A stretch of DNA of 40,293 nucleotides from an uncultured Bacteroidales bacterium. Its GTDB lineage: Bacteria > Bacteroidota > Bacteroidia > Bacteroidales > UBA932. This document shows, piece by piece, positions 33,571-40,293 of the stretch. Location: contig CALUQB010000027.1 in assembly GCA_944322815.1 (NCBI GenBank), forward strand, positions 1-40,293, in the 5' to 3' direction. Position 1 is the stretch's first letter. Every line of letters starts with the position of its first letter. The translations under genes and the position numbers were made by a program. The notes beneath the pieces were generated by a model. It was not told the DNA's origin. It ran no database searches and saw nothing but the letters and a program-made list of their open reading frames with translations.

Positions 33571-34003
33571 TATCTACGGTATCCTGGGCGTTTTCGCCTT
33601 TACCCTGTCGATTCTTATAGCGCATTTTGTCTACGGACTTGCTTCCCGTGGCGGTCTGCTGGAGATATATGTGAGTGCCATGATATTCCTGGTTTTCATA
33701 GCAGGTTTCGGCCTCATCATATCGAACTATTCCGACACTATGCTGCAGGCTGTGTTCATGATGCTTTTTTTCGTGCTGATCTTCATGCTTATGAGCGGGA
33801 TATTCACTCCTGTAAGCTCGATGGAGACCTGGTCGCAGTATGTGACGTATTTCCTTCCGACAAGGTATTTCGTCAATATCCTCAGGGCTGTATGTCTGAA
33901 GGGAAGTCATTTCGCGGATATGAGTTTCGATTTCGTGATGCTGTCGGTTTTCGCGGTGGCGATAAATATAGTCGCTGTCGTGACGTACAGGAAGCAGAAC
34001 TGA
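33571..34003 (+). pseudogene. 3' fragment of an ABC-2 type transporter permease
   Basis: About 144 codons with the pattern of the last third of an ABC-2 permease: ILGVFAFTLSILIAHFVYGL, FIAGFGLIISNYSDTMLQAV, a MLFFVLIFMLMSGIFTPVSSM helix-loop (in part), then YFLPTRYFVNILRAVCLKG and a last membrane helix ending in TYRKQN. There is no start codon of its own for the intact domain, and the N-terminal half with the first helix and large loop is absent. Reading frame differs from that of the tolC fragment. Confidence 0.8.
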
Positions 34004-34032
34004 GAATGCCAGCCGGATTGCGTATTTTCTTG

Positions 34033-34064
34033 TTTGAAAGAATGAAAAGATATTATTAAATTTG
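34033..34064 (+). promoter_or_regulatory. Complete Bacteroidetes promoter before the antiporter gene
   Basis: TTTG at 34033-34036, a 20-bp spacer, and TAAATTTG at 34057-34064. The ATG at 34128 follows after 63 bp; the in-frame ATG at 34062 lies inside the -7 element and is ruled out. Confidence 0.7.
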
Positions 34065-34127
34065 TGTAATTGCGGCGGAGTCGCAGACGGGACGGACCCG
34101 GTTTTAACAAAGAAATTTTATCCGCAC

Positions 34128-36200
34128 ATGAATTTGCTTGCAGCTGTCAGTTTGCCTGTCACGGATCCTACCTGGATCTTTTTCATAGTACTTATCATAA
34201 TATTGTTCGCGCCTCTGTTGCTCGGGAAGCTGAGGATTCCTCATATCATCGGGATGATACTGGCAGGTGTGGCGATAGGGGAGTTCGGCTTCAATATTCT
34301 GGAACGGGACAGCAGTTTCGAGCTGTTCGGCCGTGTCGGCCTATATTATATCATGTTCCTGGCCGGTCTGGAGATGGATCTGGAAGATTTCAGGAAGAAC
34401 AAGGTGAAAGGGCTCGTGTTCGGTATCCTGACTTTTGCCATACCGATGGCATTGGGAATCTGGAGCAGCATGTCGCTTCTGGATTTTTCAGTGACTTCTT
34501 CCATCCTGCTGGCCAGCATGTATGCCTCGCATACGCTGGTGGCTTATCCGATTGTGAGCAGATACGGGCTGGCGAGGCAGAGAAGCGTGAACATCACTAT
34601 CGGCGGTACTGTCATCACTGTGACGCTTGCTCTCATCATTCTGGCAGTGATCAGCGGAATGTACAAAGGGACGTCCGACAGCATGTACTGGCTTTTGCTT
34701 TTCGTGAATGTGGTTCTGATCAGCCTTCTGATAGTGTTCTGCTTCCCTATGCTCGGGAGGTGGTTTTTCAGAAAATACGATGATCCTGTGATGCAGTTCG
34801 TGTTCGTACTGGCCATGGTGTTCCTGGGTGGAGGACTGATGTCTCTGGCAGGTATGGAGGGGATACTCGGGGCTTTCCTGGTGGGCATAGTGCTGAATCC
34901 GCTGATACCGAGGGTGTCGCCTCTGATGAATCGTCTGGAGTTTGTCGGGAATGCCCTTTTCATCCCGTATTTTCTGATCGGTGTGGGCATGATCATCGAT
35001 ATCCGCAGTCTTTTTGCCGGAGGTACCGCTCTGAAGGTGGCTGTGGTGATGACCGTGGTGGCTACGCTCAGCAAGTGGCTGGCGGCTTACGGAACCCAGA
35101 AGATTTTCCGTATGTCGCGCAGCGAGAGGGGGATGATGTTCGGCCTGAGCAATGCTCAGGCTGCGGCGACTCTCGCCGCTGTCCTGGTAGGACACGACAT
35201 CATCCTTCCCTCCGGAGAACGGCTTCTGAACGATGACGTGCTGAACGGCACTGTCGTGATGATTCTCTTCACCTGCATCATCAGCTCCCTGGTTACCGAC
35301 TGGTTCGGACGCAAGCTTGCTACCGGCGGAGGACCTGCGGAAGCGGAAAGAACCCCGGACCAGAAAGAACGCATCCTCATCCCGATAGCGAATCCTGATA
35401 CCATAGAGAACCTTGTAAATCTGGCCCTGCTTGTCAAGAAGCCCCATTCAGGCGGTGACTTCGTGGCCCTGAACGTGAACGTGGATTCCGCTTCCGGTTC
35501 ATCAGTCAGGGCGGAGGCGGCCCGCAGAGGCCTGGAAAAAGCCGCGCAGATAGCCGCCGCGGCAGACGTGAATGTGAATATGGTCAGCCGCTATGACATC
35601 AATATCTCCTCCGGCATCATACATACCATCAAGGAATATTCCGCTACGGATGTGATCATCGGACTGCATCAGAAAGCAGGATTCCTGGACTCGTTTTTCG
35701 GAGCTCTGACGAACAGCCTTCTGAAAGGCACCAGTCTGGAAGTCATGGTCGCGCGTTTCACCATGCCTCTGAATACCGTGAAAGGAATATCTGTCATAGT
35801 CCCGCCGCGTGCGGAATACGAGACCGGTTTTTCCAGATGGACTTCGCACATCTGCAGGATGTCGGCCCAGCTCGGCTGCAAGGCACGCTTCATTTCCGAA
35901 GATGCCACGATAGGACAGCTGCGCAGGCAGTGCCGTCATCTCGGAGTGGAGACTTCTTCCAGATTCGAGACTGTGGACAGCCTTTCACTGCAGGATCTGA
36001 TGTCCGGGCACATGAAACGGGAGGAGGTGCTGGTCGTGGTCAGTGCCAGAAGCGGCTCCATATCGTATGATTCCTCCATGGACAAGATACCCCAGTTCCT
36101 TAACAGGAACACTTCCATCGGGAATTTCATCATCATCTATCCCGAGCAGGTGGATCTGGAGGATATGGTATCGTTCTCCGACCCTATGGGGAACGCCTGA
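34128..36200 (+). CDS. CPA2-type cation:proton antiporter with C-terminal stress-protein-like domain
   Basis: 690 residues. Residues about 10-410 hold some 12 hydrophobic helices of the Na+/H+ exchanger fold (FAPLLLGKLRIPHIIGMILAG in part; GLYYIMFLAGLEMDLEDF). The last 270 residues are soluble and resemble two universal-stress-protein-like units (ERILIPIANPDTIENLVNLAL, DVIIGLHQKAGF). In the helix that usually carries the acidic pair of CPA2 antiporters the sequence reads YASHTLVAYP, so the ion and coupling may differ from NapA or KefB. Probable role: cation or pH homeostasis, perhaps with the Na+ V-ATPase. It ends at a small hairpin. Confidence 0.88.
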   Translation: MNLLAAVSLPVTDPTWIFFIVLIIILFAPLLLGKLRIPHIIGMILAGVAIGEFGFNILERDSSFELFGRVGLYYIMFLAGLEMDLEDFRKNKVKGLVFGILTFAIPMALGIWSSMSLLDFSVTSSILLASMYASHTLVAYPIVSRYGLARQRSVNITIGGTVITVTLALIILAVISGMYKGTSDSMYWLLLFVNVVLISLLIVFCFPMLGRWFFRKYDDPVMQFVFVLAMVFLGGGLMSLAGMEGILGAFLVGIVLNPLIPRVSPLMNRLEFVGNALFIPYFLIGVGMIIDIRSLFAGGTALKVAVVMTVVATLSKWLAAYGTQKIFRMSRSERGMMFGLSNAQAAATLAAVLVGHDIILPSGERLLNDDVLNGTVVMILFTCIISSLVTDWFGRKLATGGGPAEAERTPDQKERILIPIANPDTIENLVNLALLVKKPHSGGDFVALNVNVDSASGSSVRAEAARRGLEKAAQIAAAADVNVNMVSRYDINISSGIIHTIKEYSATDVIIGLHQKAGFLDSFFGALTNSLLKGTSLEVMVARFTMPLNTVKGISVIVPPRAEYETGFSRWTSHICRMSAQLGCKARFISEDATIGQLRRQCRHLGVETSSRFETVDSLSLQDLMSGHMKREEVLVVVSARSGSISYDSSMDKIPQFLNRNTSIGNFIIIYPEQVDLEDMVSFSDPMGNA

Positions 36201-36226
36201 TTCCCAGAGGGAAGAATCACTTTTTT
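36201..36226 (+). terminator. Small hairpin with T-run after the antiporter gene
   Basis: TTCCC-AGA-GGGAA immediately after the stop codon, with a run of six T a few bases later. The stem is only 5 bp, so this is tentative. Confidence 0.35.
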
Positions 36227-36246
36227 GAGCCTGTCTCCCGTGCTTG

Positions 36247-37116
36247 TTATATCTCTATGGTGTAGACGCTGTTGAATTCTTCACCGGCCTCGAGTCTGTT
36301 TATCCAGTCCTTCCCGCTGAATTCTCCTGTGTAGCCGACCCTGTCGCATCGTCCGTACCAAGGTTCTATGCACACGAACGGAGCATTCTTGCCCGGAGGC
36401 GACCAGAGTCCCACGAGAGGGGCATCGAAAGTGAGGCTCAGCCACGGAGTCCTGTCCTGTCTGCAGAGAGTAACTTTCCCGACCTGGCTGTTGTCTATGA
36501 TGAGAGCGTCCTTGTCGAACGTGTGAGTGTCGAGACGGAGGTATTCACCGTCCATTCCCAGCGCATATCTCGAGTCGGGATCCGCACATCCCTTTTCTTT
36601 CACCAGAATGTATTCCAACCCTGTCTTTCCGCCGAAGTGGAACCAGCCTCTGTCTGATGTTCCGGGCATGAAATCAGGGAAATAGAATGCCGGATGTGCC
36701 CCTATCTGGAAATACATGGTCCCGGAACCTGTGTTCACGACTTTCCAGTGTACTTCCACCTTCCTTCCGGATAGCCTGTAGCCTGTTTCAAGACGGAATC
36801 TGAAAGGGTACTTTTCCATAGTTTCCGGAGAATCTTCCAGACTGAACCATATTTCGTTTTCAGTCTGTCTGACCGGAGTAAACTCCATGTCCCTGGCAAA
36901 CCCGTGCTGAGGCAGGCCGTATTCCTTTCCGTTTACATGATAGATATTGTCCCACACCCTTCCTACTATGGGAAAGAGCACAGGCGAATGTCTGGCCCAG
37001 AACTGGGGATCCGCCTGCCACAGATATTCGGTATCTCCGCATCTGATGCTGGTCAGTTCTGCTCCGTGGCTGTCGATTTCTATGCTCAGGAAATCGTTTT
37101 TGAGAGTCTTTTTCAT
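36247..37116 (-). CDS. Aldose 1-epimerase family protein (LacX-like)
   Basis: 289 residues, all beta, with the galactose mutarotase-like fold. Visible motifs: GAELTSIR near residue 19, HSPVLFPIVGR, LPQHGFARDMEF with the first catalytic His, IGAHPAF with the second His, and CIEPWYG with the catalytic Glu near residue 253. It interconverts the anomers of a hexose or its phosphate. It is cytoplasmic (no signal peptide) and not in an obvious sugar operon, so the substrate is unknown. Confidence 0.9.
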   Translation of the reverse strand: MKKTLKNDFLSIEIDSHGAELTSIRCGDTEYLWQADPQFWARHSPVLFPIVGRVWDNIYHVNGKEYGLPQHGFARDMEFTPVRQTENEIWFSLEDSPETMEKYPFRFRLETGYRLSGRKVEVHWKVVNTGSGTMYFQIGAHPAFYFPDFMPGTSDRGWFHFGGKTGLEYILVKEKGCADPDSRYALGMDGEYLRLDTHTFDKDALIIDNSQVGKVTLCRQDRTPWLSLTFDAPLVGLWSPPGKNAPFVCIEPWYGRCDRVGYTGEFSGKDWINRLEAGEEFNSVYTIEI

Positions 37117-37173
37117 CGAATCGTTATCAGTTATGTGTCGTATGGCCGGTTTATGACCCGGTATTATGTGAAA

Positions 37174-37212
37174 AAACGTCTGAATCGCTATTTGTCAGGG
37201 ATTCAGACGTTT
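37174..37212 (-). terminator. Terminator after tRNA-Gln
   Basis: AAACGTCTGAAT (37174-37185) pairs perfectly with ATTCAGACGTTT (37201-37212). On the minus strand it follows the tRNA by four bases and ends in six T. Confidence 0.85.
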
Positions 37213-37216
37213 CCTG

Positions 37217-37287
37217 TTGAGATACCAAGATTCGAACTTGGACAGACAGAACCAAAATCTGTAGTGCTACCATTACACCATATCTCA
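37217..37287 (-). tRNA. tRNA-Gln (anticodon TTG)
   Basis: 71 nt. Acceptor stem TGAGATA/TATCTCA, anticodon loop TTTTGGT giving anticodon TTG, T-loop TTCGAAT. The 3' CCA is not encoded. It has its own promoter and terminator. Confidence 0.95.
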
Positions 37288-37296
37288 ATTCCGTTG

Positions 37297-37328
37297 CAAA
37301 TATAACTCATATTTTGATTTTCTGCAAA
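37297..37328 (-). promoter_or_regulatory. Complete promoter of tRNA-Gln
   Basis: On the minus strand TTTG (37325-37328), a 20-bp spacer and TATATTTG (37297-37304), ending 9 bp before the tRNA. Confidence 0.75.
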
Positions 37329-37409
37329 TTCGCCATGCTGCAAGCCATGGCAAGGTCTTCCATGGAGCGGCTTGTCCCATCGCTGCCGCATTGGCCGCAG
37401 GCCTCCTGG

Positions 37410-37847
37410 TCAGAACAGTCCGTATATCAGAGTCCAGACCAGAAACCGTCCGAACTTCCCCACAAGCATCAGCATGATGCTCCAGAAAGGTCTGGTCTTG
37501 TAGAAACCGAGGGCTATCGCCACGACGTCACCGACTATCGGGACCCAGCATATAAGCGCCAGCCATACGCCGTACCTGTCTATTTTCTTTTTCTGTCGGG
37601 CCAGAGTCTCGGGCTTTACCTTGAACCACTTTTCTATCCACTCCCATTTGCCTGCCCATCCGATAAAATAAGTGAATACGCTTCCGAGCCAGTTTCCGAG
37701 AGTCCCGACCATGAGGCATCCTGCAGGATTCCCTGTGGCTGCCAATACCGACAGATACACGGCGTCGGAGCTGAACGGGATGACAGTGGCTGCCAGAAAC
37801 GTACCGATGAACAGTCCGAGAAGTCCTAGATTTTCAAGCCACTCCAT
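37410..37847 (-). CDS. YqaA family membrane protein (VTT/DedA-related)
   Basis: 145 residues with about four hydrophobic segments. The pattern LGLFIGTFLAATVIPFSSDAVY near the start, GTLGNWLGSVFTYFIG in the middle and the Pro-rich re-entrant-like ICWVPIVGDVVAIALGFY are typical of YqaA, a short relative of DedA proteins. Larger DedA proteins flip phospholipids or undecaprenyl phosphate; the role of YqaA is not settled. It follows tadA by three bases. Confidence 0.88.
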   Translation of the reverse strand: MEWLENLGLLGLFIGTFLAATVIPFSSDAVYLSVLAATGNPAGCLMVGTLGNWLGSVFTYFIGWAGKWEWIEKWFKVKPETLARQKKKIDRYGVWLALICWVPIVGDVVAIALGFYKTRPFWSIMLMLVGKFGRFLVWTLIYGLF

Positions 37848-37850
37848 CTG

Positions 37851-38291
37851 TCATTTTCTTTTTTCCCTGAAAAAGTCCGACATCAGGCTGCCGCAGTCAT
37901 TGGCCAGGATACCTTTCCTGATCACCGTCTTAGGGTGAAGCAGCGATGGGGTAAAGCCGGAGAATCCGCGTTTCGGGTCATCGGCACCGTACACGATTTC
38001 GCTGATCTGTGCCCATCTCAGGGCGGCTGCGCACATGGGGCAAGGCTCGACTGTGACGTAAAGTGTGCAGTCTTCGAGATATTTCCCTCCGAGTGCCTGC
38101 GTCGCTGCGGTAACGGCTATCATTTCGGCATGGGCAGTTGGATCCTGCAGCCTTTCTGTCATGTTGTGTCCCCTTCCGATGATCCTGCCGCGGCAGACTA
38201 TGACGGCTCCGACGGGTACTTCGTCTTCTTCGTATGCTGCGGAGGCTTCTTTCAGGGCTTCACGCATGAATTTCTCGTCAGTGTTTTCCAT
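37851..38291 (-). CDS. tadA: tRNA-specific adenosine deaminase
   Basis: 146 residues. The zinc and catalytic residues are His54 and Glu56 in HAEM and Cys84 and Cys87 in PCPMC. TadA converts A34 of tRNA-Arg(ACG) to inosine so that it can read CGU, CGC and CGA. A tRNA-Arg with that anticodon is encoded 1.5 kb to the right. The start overlaps the exonuclease gene by 14 bases, so the two are translationally linked. Confidence 0.95.
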   Translation of the reverse strand: MENTDEKFMREALKEASAAYEEDEVPVGAVIVCRGRIIGRGHNMTERLQDPTAHAEMIAVTAATQALGGKYLEDCTLYVTVEPCPMCAAALRWAQISEIVYGADDPKRGFSGFTPSLLHPKTVIRKGILANDCGSLMSDFFREKRK

Positions 38292-38826
38292 GGAATTCAG
38301 AGTTATGGGTCTTTTTCATGTCGGCAAGTTCACGGAGATACAGTCTGGCGCACATTTCAGCATCGTCTCCCGCCCTGTGATGGGTGCCTTCATGAATGCC
38401 GAGCTGTTCGCAGAGGTAGCCAAGTCTGTTGCATCCGAAAGAATATATCCGTCTTGCGGTCTGGAGGGAGCACATCCATTTCAGTTCGGGCAGATGTATG
38501 CGGTAAAGTTCTGCTGACTGGAGCAGGCAGCTGCGGTCGAAGGCTGCATTGTGCGCCACGAACGTATCGAATTCGTCGAGGTATTCCTGTTCTATTTCTT
38601 CCCACACAGTGACGAAGTCCGGGGCGTTTTCCGTGTCCTCCGGCCTGATTCCGTGGATCTGTATGTTCCACGGACTGTACCAATTCCCTTCCGGCTGCAC
38701 CAGCCACGAACGTGTCTCGGCTATTTCGCCGTTCCTGACGACACATATTCCCGTCTCGCATACCGAGGCCCTTCTGGCTGTAGCCGTCTCGAAATCTATC
38801 GCTATGAAATTCAAGTCCTGTTTCAT
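38278..38826 (-). CDS. DnaQ-like 3'-5' exonuclease (DEDDh)
   Basis: 182 residues with the three exonuclease motifs: Asp11 and Glu13 in AIDFETA, Asp97 in AHNAAFD, and His150 with Asp155 in HRAGDDAE. The IHGI stretch at 57-60 is also usual. It resembles the stand-alone epsilon-like exonucleases and may trim DNA ends or RNA. It lacks the polymerase-binding tail of a true epsilon subunit. First gene of an operon with tadA and yqaA. Confidence 0.92.
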   Translation of the reverse strand: MKQDLNFIAIDFETATARRASVCETGICVVRNGEIAETRSWLVQPEGNWYSPWNIQIHGIRPEDTENAPDFVTVWEEIEQEYLDEFDTFVAHNAAFDRSCLLQSAELYRIHLPELKWMCSLQTARRIYSFGCNRLGYLCEQLGIHEGTHHRAGDDAEMCARLYLRELADMKKTHNSEFHGKH

Positions 38827-38899
38827 CTGCTCCCTTCATTTTGTCATATCGGAGTCCGGGTGTCACGGCTCATGTCCGTGCCAATACCGGATCCGCCTG

Positions 38900-38931
38900 C
38901 AAATATATGAACTTATCATGTCAAAACATGA
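38900..38931 (-). promoter_or_regulatory. Promoter with adjacent inverted repeat before the exonuclease-tadA-yqaA operon
   Basis: On the minus strand the -7 element TATATTTG is at 38900-38907. Eight bases upstream lies the palindrome TCATGT-TTTG-ACATGA (38916-38931), with 6-bp arms. A repressor or activator could bind it; its TTTG is only 14 bp from the -7, too close for a normal -33. Confidence 0.5.
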
Positions 38932-38974
38932 CCCATCCCGATACAATCTCATAAGTAACGTGAATCCACGGAAT

Positions 38975-39511
38975 TTACAAAGCTCTGGCCTGGATCCTGT
39001 ACAATCCGTCATTGCATCTTTTTATAATATATTTTTCTGCGGACAGTTTGCCTAACTTGCCGGTTATCTTTCTTTTTATCCTGGATATGTTCGTGTACCA
39101 TGCGGCCTTGTCTTCATCGCAGATATTCTCTATGATATTCAGAATATTTTCCATGTCATCATAAACGGTCATATTCCCGTAAATATCGGATAATTCCTCC
39201 CGGTATTTCCATAGTTCATCGGCGTTTATACCATCCGGGTATTTCAGGACCAGTTTGTACAGAGTGCTTTCTACCGGCGTCAGTTTGATCTTTATCGGAT
39301 TTTCGTCCGCCAGGACAAGCATCCTGTCCGGACCGAGCCGTACTCTGGCGTTTTTCGCCTTTCCAGACAACAAGCCGATTATGTCACCGTCATCAATTCC
39401 CCTGTCCCTGAGTTCTGAAAGCAGTTTCCTGATCTGTTTTATGATAGACGAAATATCGTCGTTTGCCGACAGGCATCTTCCTGCAGGAAGTGCCAAATTG
39501 TAATTTTCCAT
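38975..39511 (-). CDS. Winged-helix DNA-binding-like hypothetical protein
   Basis: 178 residues from MENYNLALPAGRCL; a start at 39532 would add seven. No family name is recognised. The N-terminal part (ISSIIKQIRKLLSELRDRGI) looks helical. The C-terminal 100 residues, IKLTPVESTLYKLVLKYPDGINADELWKYR in part, then NISRIKRKI and YIIKRCNDGLYRIQ, follow the OmpR-type winged-helix order: strand, helix, recognition helix, wing. No receiver domain or membrane helix is present. It may be an orphan regulator. A leader of about 200 nt separates it from the nearest promoter-like sequence. Confidence 0.65.
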   Translation of the reverse strand: MENYNLALPAGRCLSANDDISSIIKQIRKLLSELRDRGIDDGDIIGLLSGKAKNARVRLGPDRMLVLADENPIKIKLTPVESTLYKLVLKYPDGINADELWKYREELSDIYGNMTVYDDMENILNIIENICDEDKAAWYTNISRIKRKITGKLGKLSAEKYIIKRCNDGLYRIQARAL

Positions 39512-39714
39512 CTTCTTTCCTGTAAAAGTCAATTATAAGAGTAGTGGCAGGCTGTTTTCCGGCCTGCTGCCAGTGATAACAGCCTAAAGGCTGACCGGAT
39601 GGAAAATATGTCGGACGGCAGACAGCAACACATACGGGTATCCTGCGGCAATATTTGTCGCAGTTCCGCAAGATGATATGTATCCGTATACCGCCATTCT
39701 GATTTTATTTCCGG

Positions 39715-39722
39715 CAAAAATA
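39715..39722 (-). promoter_or_regulatory. -7-like element and long leader before the winged-helix gene
   Basis: TATTTTTG on the minus strand matches TAnnTTTG, 203 bp before the ATG at 39511. The leader contains two hairpins: CAGCC-TTTA-GGCTG near 39580-39593 and a GGCAGGC/GCCTGC-C stem near 39546-39571. Read-through from the tRNA genes is also possible. Confidence 0.4.
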
Positions 39723-39738
39723 ATAAAAATATCCGTAG

Positions 39739-39813
39739 GGTGTAGAATGGGACTCGAACCCATGACCTCCGGATCCACAATCCGGCGTTCTGACCGACTG
39801 AACTATCAACACC
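39739..39813 (-). tRNA. tRNA-His (anticodon GTG)
   Basis: 75 nt with the extra 5' G (-1) opposite C73 that marks tRNA-His. Acceptor GTGTTGA/TCTACAC has one T-T mismatch. Anticodon loop TTGTGGA gives GTG, and the T-loop is TTCGAGT. No CCA is encoded. It lies seven bases after tRNA-Arg on the same transcript. Confidence 0.95.
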
Positions 39814-39820
39814 ATATATG

Positions 39821-39892
39821 TACCTTCGAGAGGATTCGAACCTCTATTTGCGGTTTCGTAGACCGATGTCCTTTCCGTTGGACGACGAAGGC
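39821..39892 (-). tRNA. tRNA-Arg (anticodon ACG)
   Basis: 72 nt. Acceptor GCCTTCG/CGAAGGT with a G1-U72 wobble, anticodon loop CTACGAA giving ACG, T-loop TTCGAAT. A34 is the target of TadA, which is encoded nearby. No CCA is encoded. Confidence 0.95.
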
Positions 39893-39939
39893 AGGTCGGA
39901 TATCCGGTGTCATGAGACCGTTTGCCGGATTCCGTGATG

Positions 39940-39947
39940 CAAAGATA
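39940..39947 (-). promoter_or_regulatory. -7 element before tRNA-Arg and tRNA-His
   Basis: TATCTTTG on the minus strand (TAnnTTTG), 47 bp before the tRNA-Arg 5' end. No -33 at the right distance was seen. Confidence 0.5.
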
Positions 39948-40036
39948 TCACCTCTGATCGTGTATCGGAAATTTCTGCAAGACTTGCAATCTATCAAAGC
40001 CGTCATGGCTTATGCACGAAAAGAAGGTTACTTATG

Positions 40037-40123
40037 GGAGGACTTGCCTTCGGATTCGTTCCACGAATCCTCTGCAGAGGCAGTTCGATGAAAAGAACGG
40101 AGTGAATTTCAGAGAACTCACGT
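40037..40123. repeat. Dispersed repeat with 31-bp core, orientation B
   Basis: Arms match 14341-14430 (GGAGGACTTGCC, CGGATTCGTT-CC-ACGAATCCTCT, AGAGG and CTCACGTTAA). The core at 40085-40115, bounded by AGTTC and GAACT, is in reverse complement relative to the other copy. Confidence 0.8.
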
Positions 40124-40293
40124 TAATATTAACGAGCTATTGTAAAAATTATGACTATGAATATTTTAAAAACCAGTGTCATATTTTGGCACAGGCGTAG
40201 TCTAATTTTGTCGAAGAACGATATTGAAATAGGAATATATTAAAAATAAGCTACTTATAAGCATTTCTCAAAAAACGAGGTAATGACTTGGAA

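Larger units (their letters stand above)
39893..40293. other. Non-coding right end of the window
   Basis: No credible gene is seen in this 401-base stretch. It contains the tRNA promoter, the repeat at 40037-40123, the palindrome GTTAATATTAAC just after it, and AT-rich sequence from 40125 on. A plus-strand TAATTTTG at 40203-40210 could be the -7 of a gene beginning outside the window, but no -33 is at the proper distance. Confidence 0.6.

Noticed and set aside
39529-39780. ORFs of 64-83 codons across tRNA-His and the leader on the minus strand.
   Set aside because: They read through the tRNA gene and have typical tRNA-shadow peptides (SWVRVPF, EVMGSSP).
40185-40210. TTTGGCAC followed by TAATTTTG as a promoter, or TGGCAC as a sigma-54 site.
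   Set aside because: The spacing between TTTG and the -7 is 14 bp, not 19-21, and the second sigma-54 element TTGC is missing.

Overview
The window looks like chromosomal DNA from a Bacteroidota member, probably order Bacteroidales. The signs are consistent: promoters with the Bacteroidetes -7 element TAnnTTTG (several with a TTTG element 20 bp upstream), start codons without clear Shine-Dalgarno sequences, an E-DUF2764-A-B-D-I-K V-type ATPase operon, DUF4301 and DUF721 proteins, a deoxyhypusine-synthase homologue, a membrane-anchored AraC-type regulator and a PL21 heparinase. The genus cannot be fixed from the sequence alone.

Layout. 1-700: the start of a YhcG/DUF1016 nuclease-family gene and a GNAT acetyltransferase wrecked by an internal deletion. 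738-1934: adk and hpt (adenylate kinase, purine salvage), minus strand. 2169-6376: a helix-hairpin-helix/beta-barrel envelope protein and a secreted PL21 heparin/heparan-sulfate lyase, convergent and overlapping by 19 bp; the lyase is preceded by three direct repeats spaced exactly 21 bp. 6531-14051: V-ATPase operon, minus strand, whose K subunit carries the residues of a Na+ site. 14052-14700: a gene-poor cluster of palindromic repeats plus one doubtful small ORF. 14703-19235: metH then metF (methionine and folate one-carbon cycle), separated by a strong hairpin. 19360-21660: carboxyltransferase, a 72-residue protein and a biotin carrier of an acyl-CoA (methylmalonyl/propionyl-CoA type) decarboxylase or carboxylase. 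21773-23205: YebC and an anchored TPR protein.

23284-28084: divergent promoters, then recF, a DUF721 gene and pdxB, overlapping one another, followed by DUF4301 and a small lipoprotein. 28092-31726: an AraC-type regulator, the deoxyhypusine-synthase-like gene and, divergent from it, lysA. 31773-34003: ffh, then a 5' tolC fragment fused to a 3' ABC-2 permease fragment, the scar of a deleted efflux operon. 34128-37116: a CPA2-type antiporter and an aldose-1-epimerase-like gene. 37217-39892: tRNA-Gln, yqaA, tadA, an exonuclease gene, a winged-helix protein, tRNA-His and tRNA-Arg(ACG). 39893-40293 is non-coding and repeat-bearing.

Most genes are housekeeping. The more unusual content is: the 21-bp-phased operator-like array before the heparinase; a dispersed repeat whose two copies differ by an exact inversion of a 31-bp core; a hairpin repeat with a compensatory base-pair change; the DHS homologue in a bacterium; the small protein inside the decarboxylase cluster; and two decay scars. 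No CRISPR array, insertion sequence, integrase or rRNA gene was seen.
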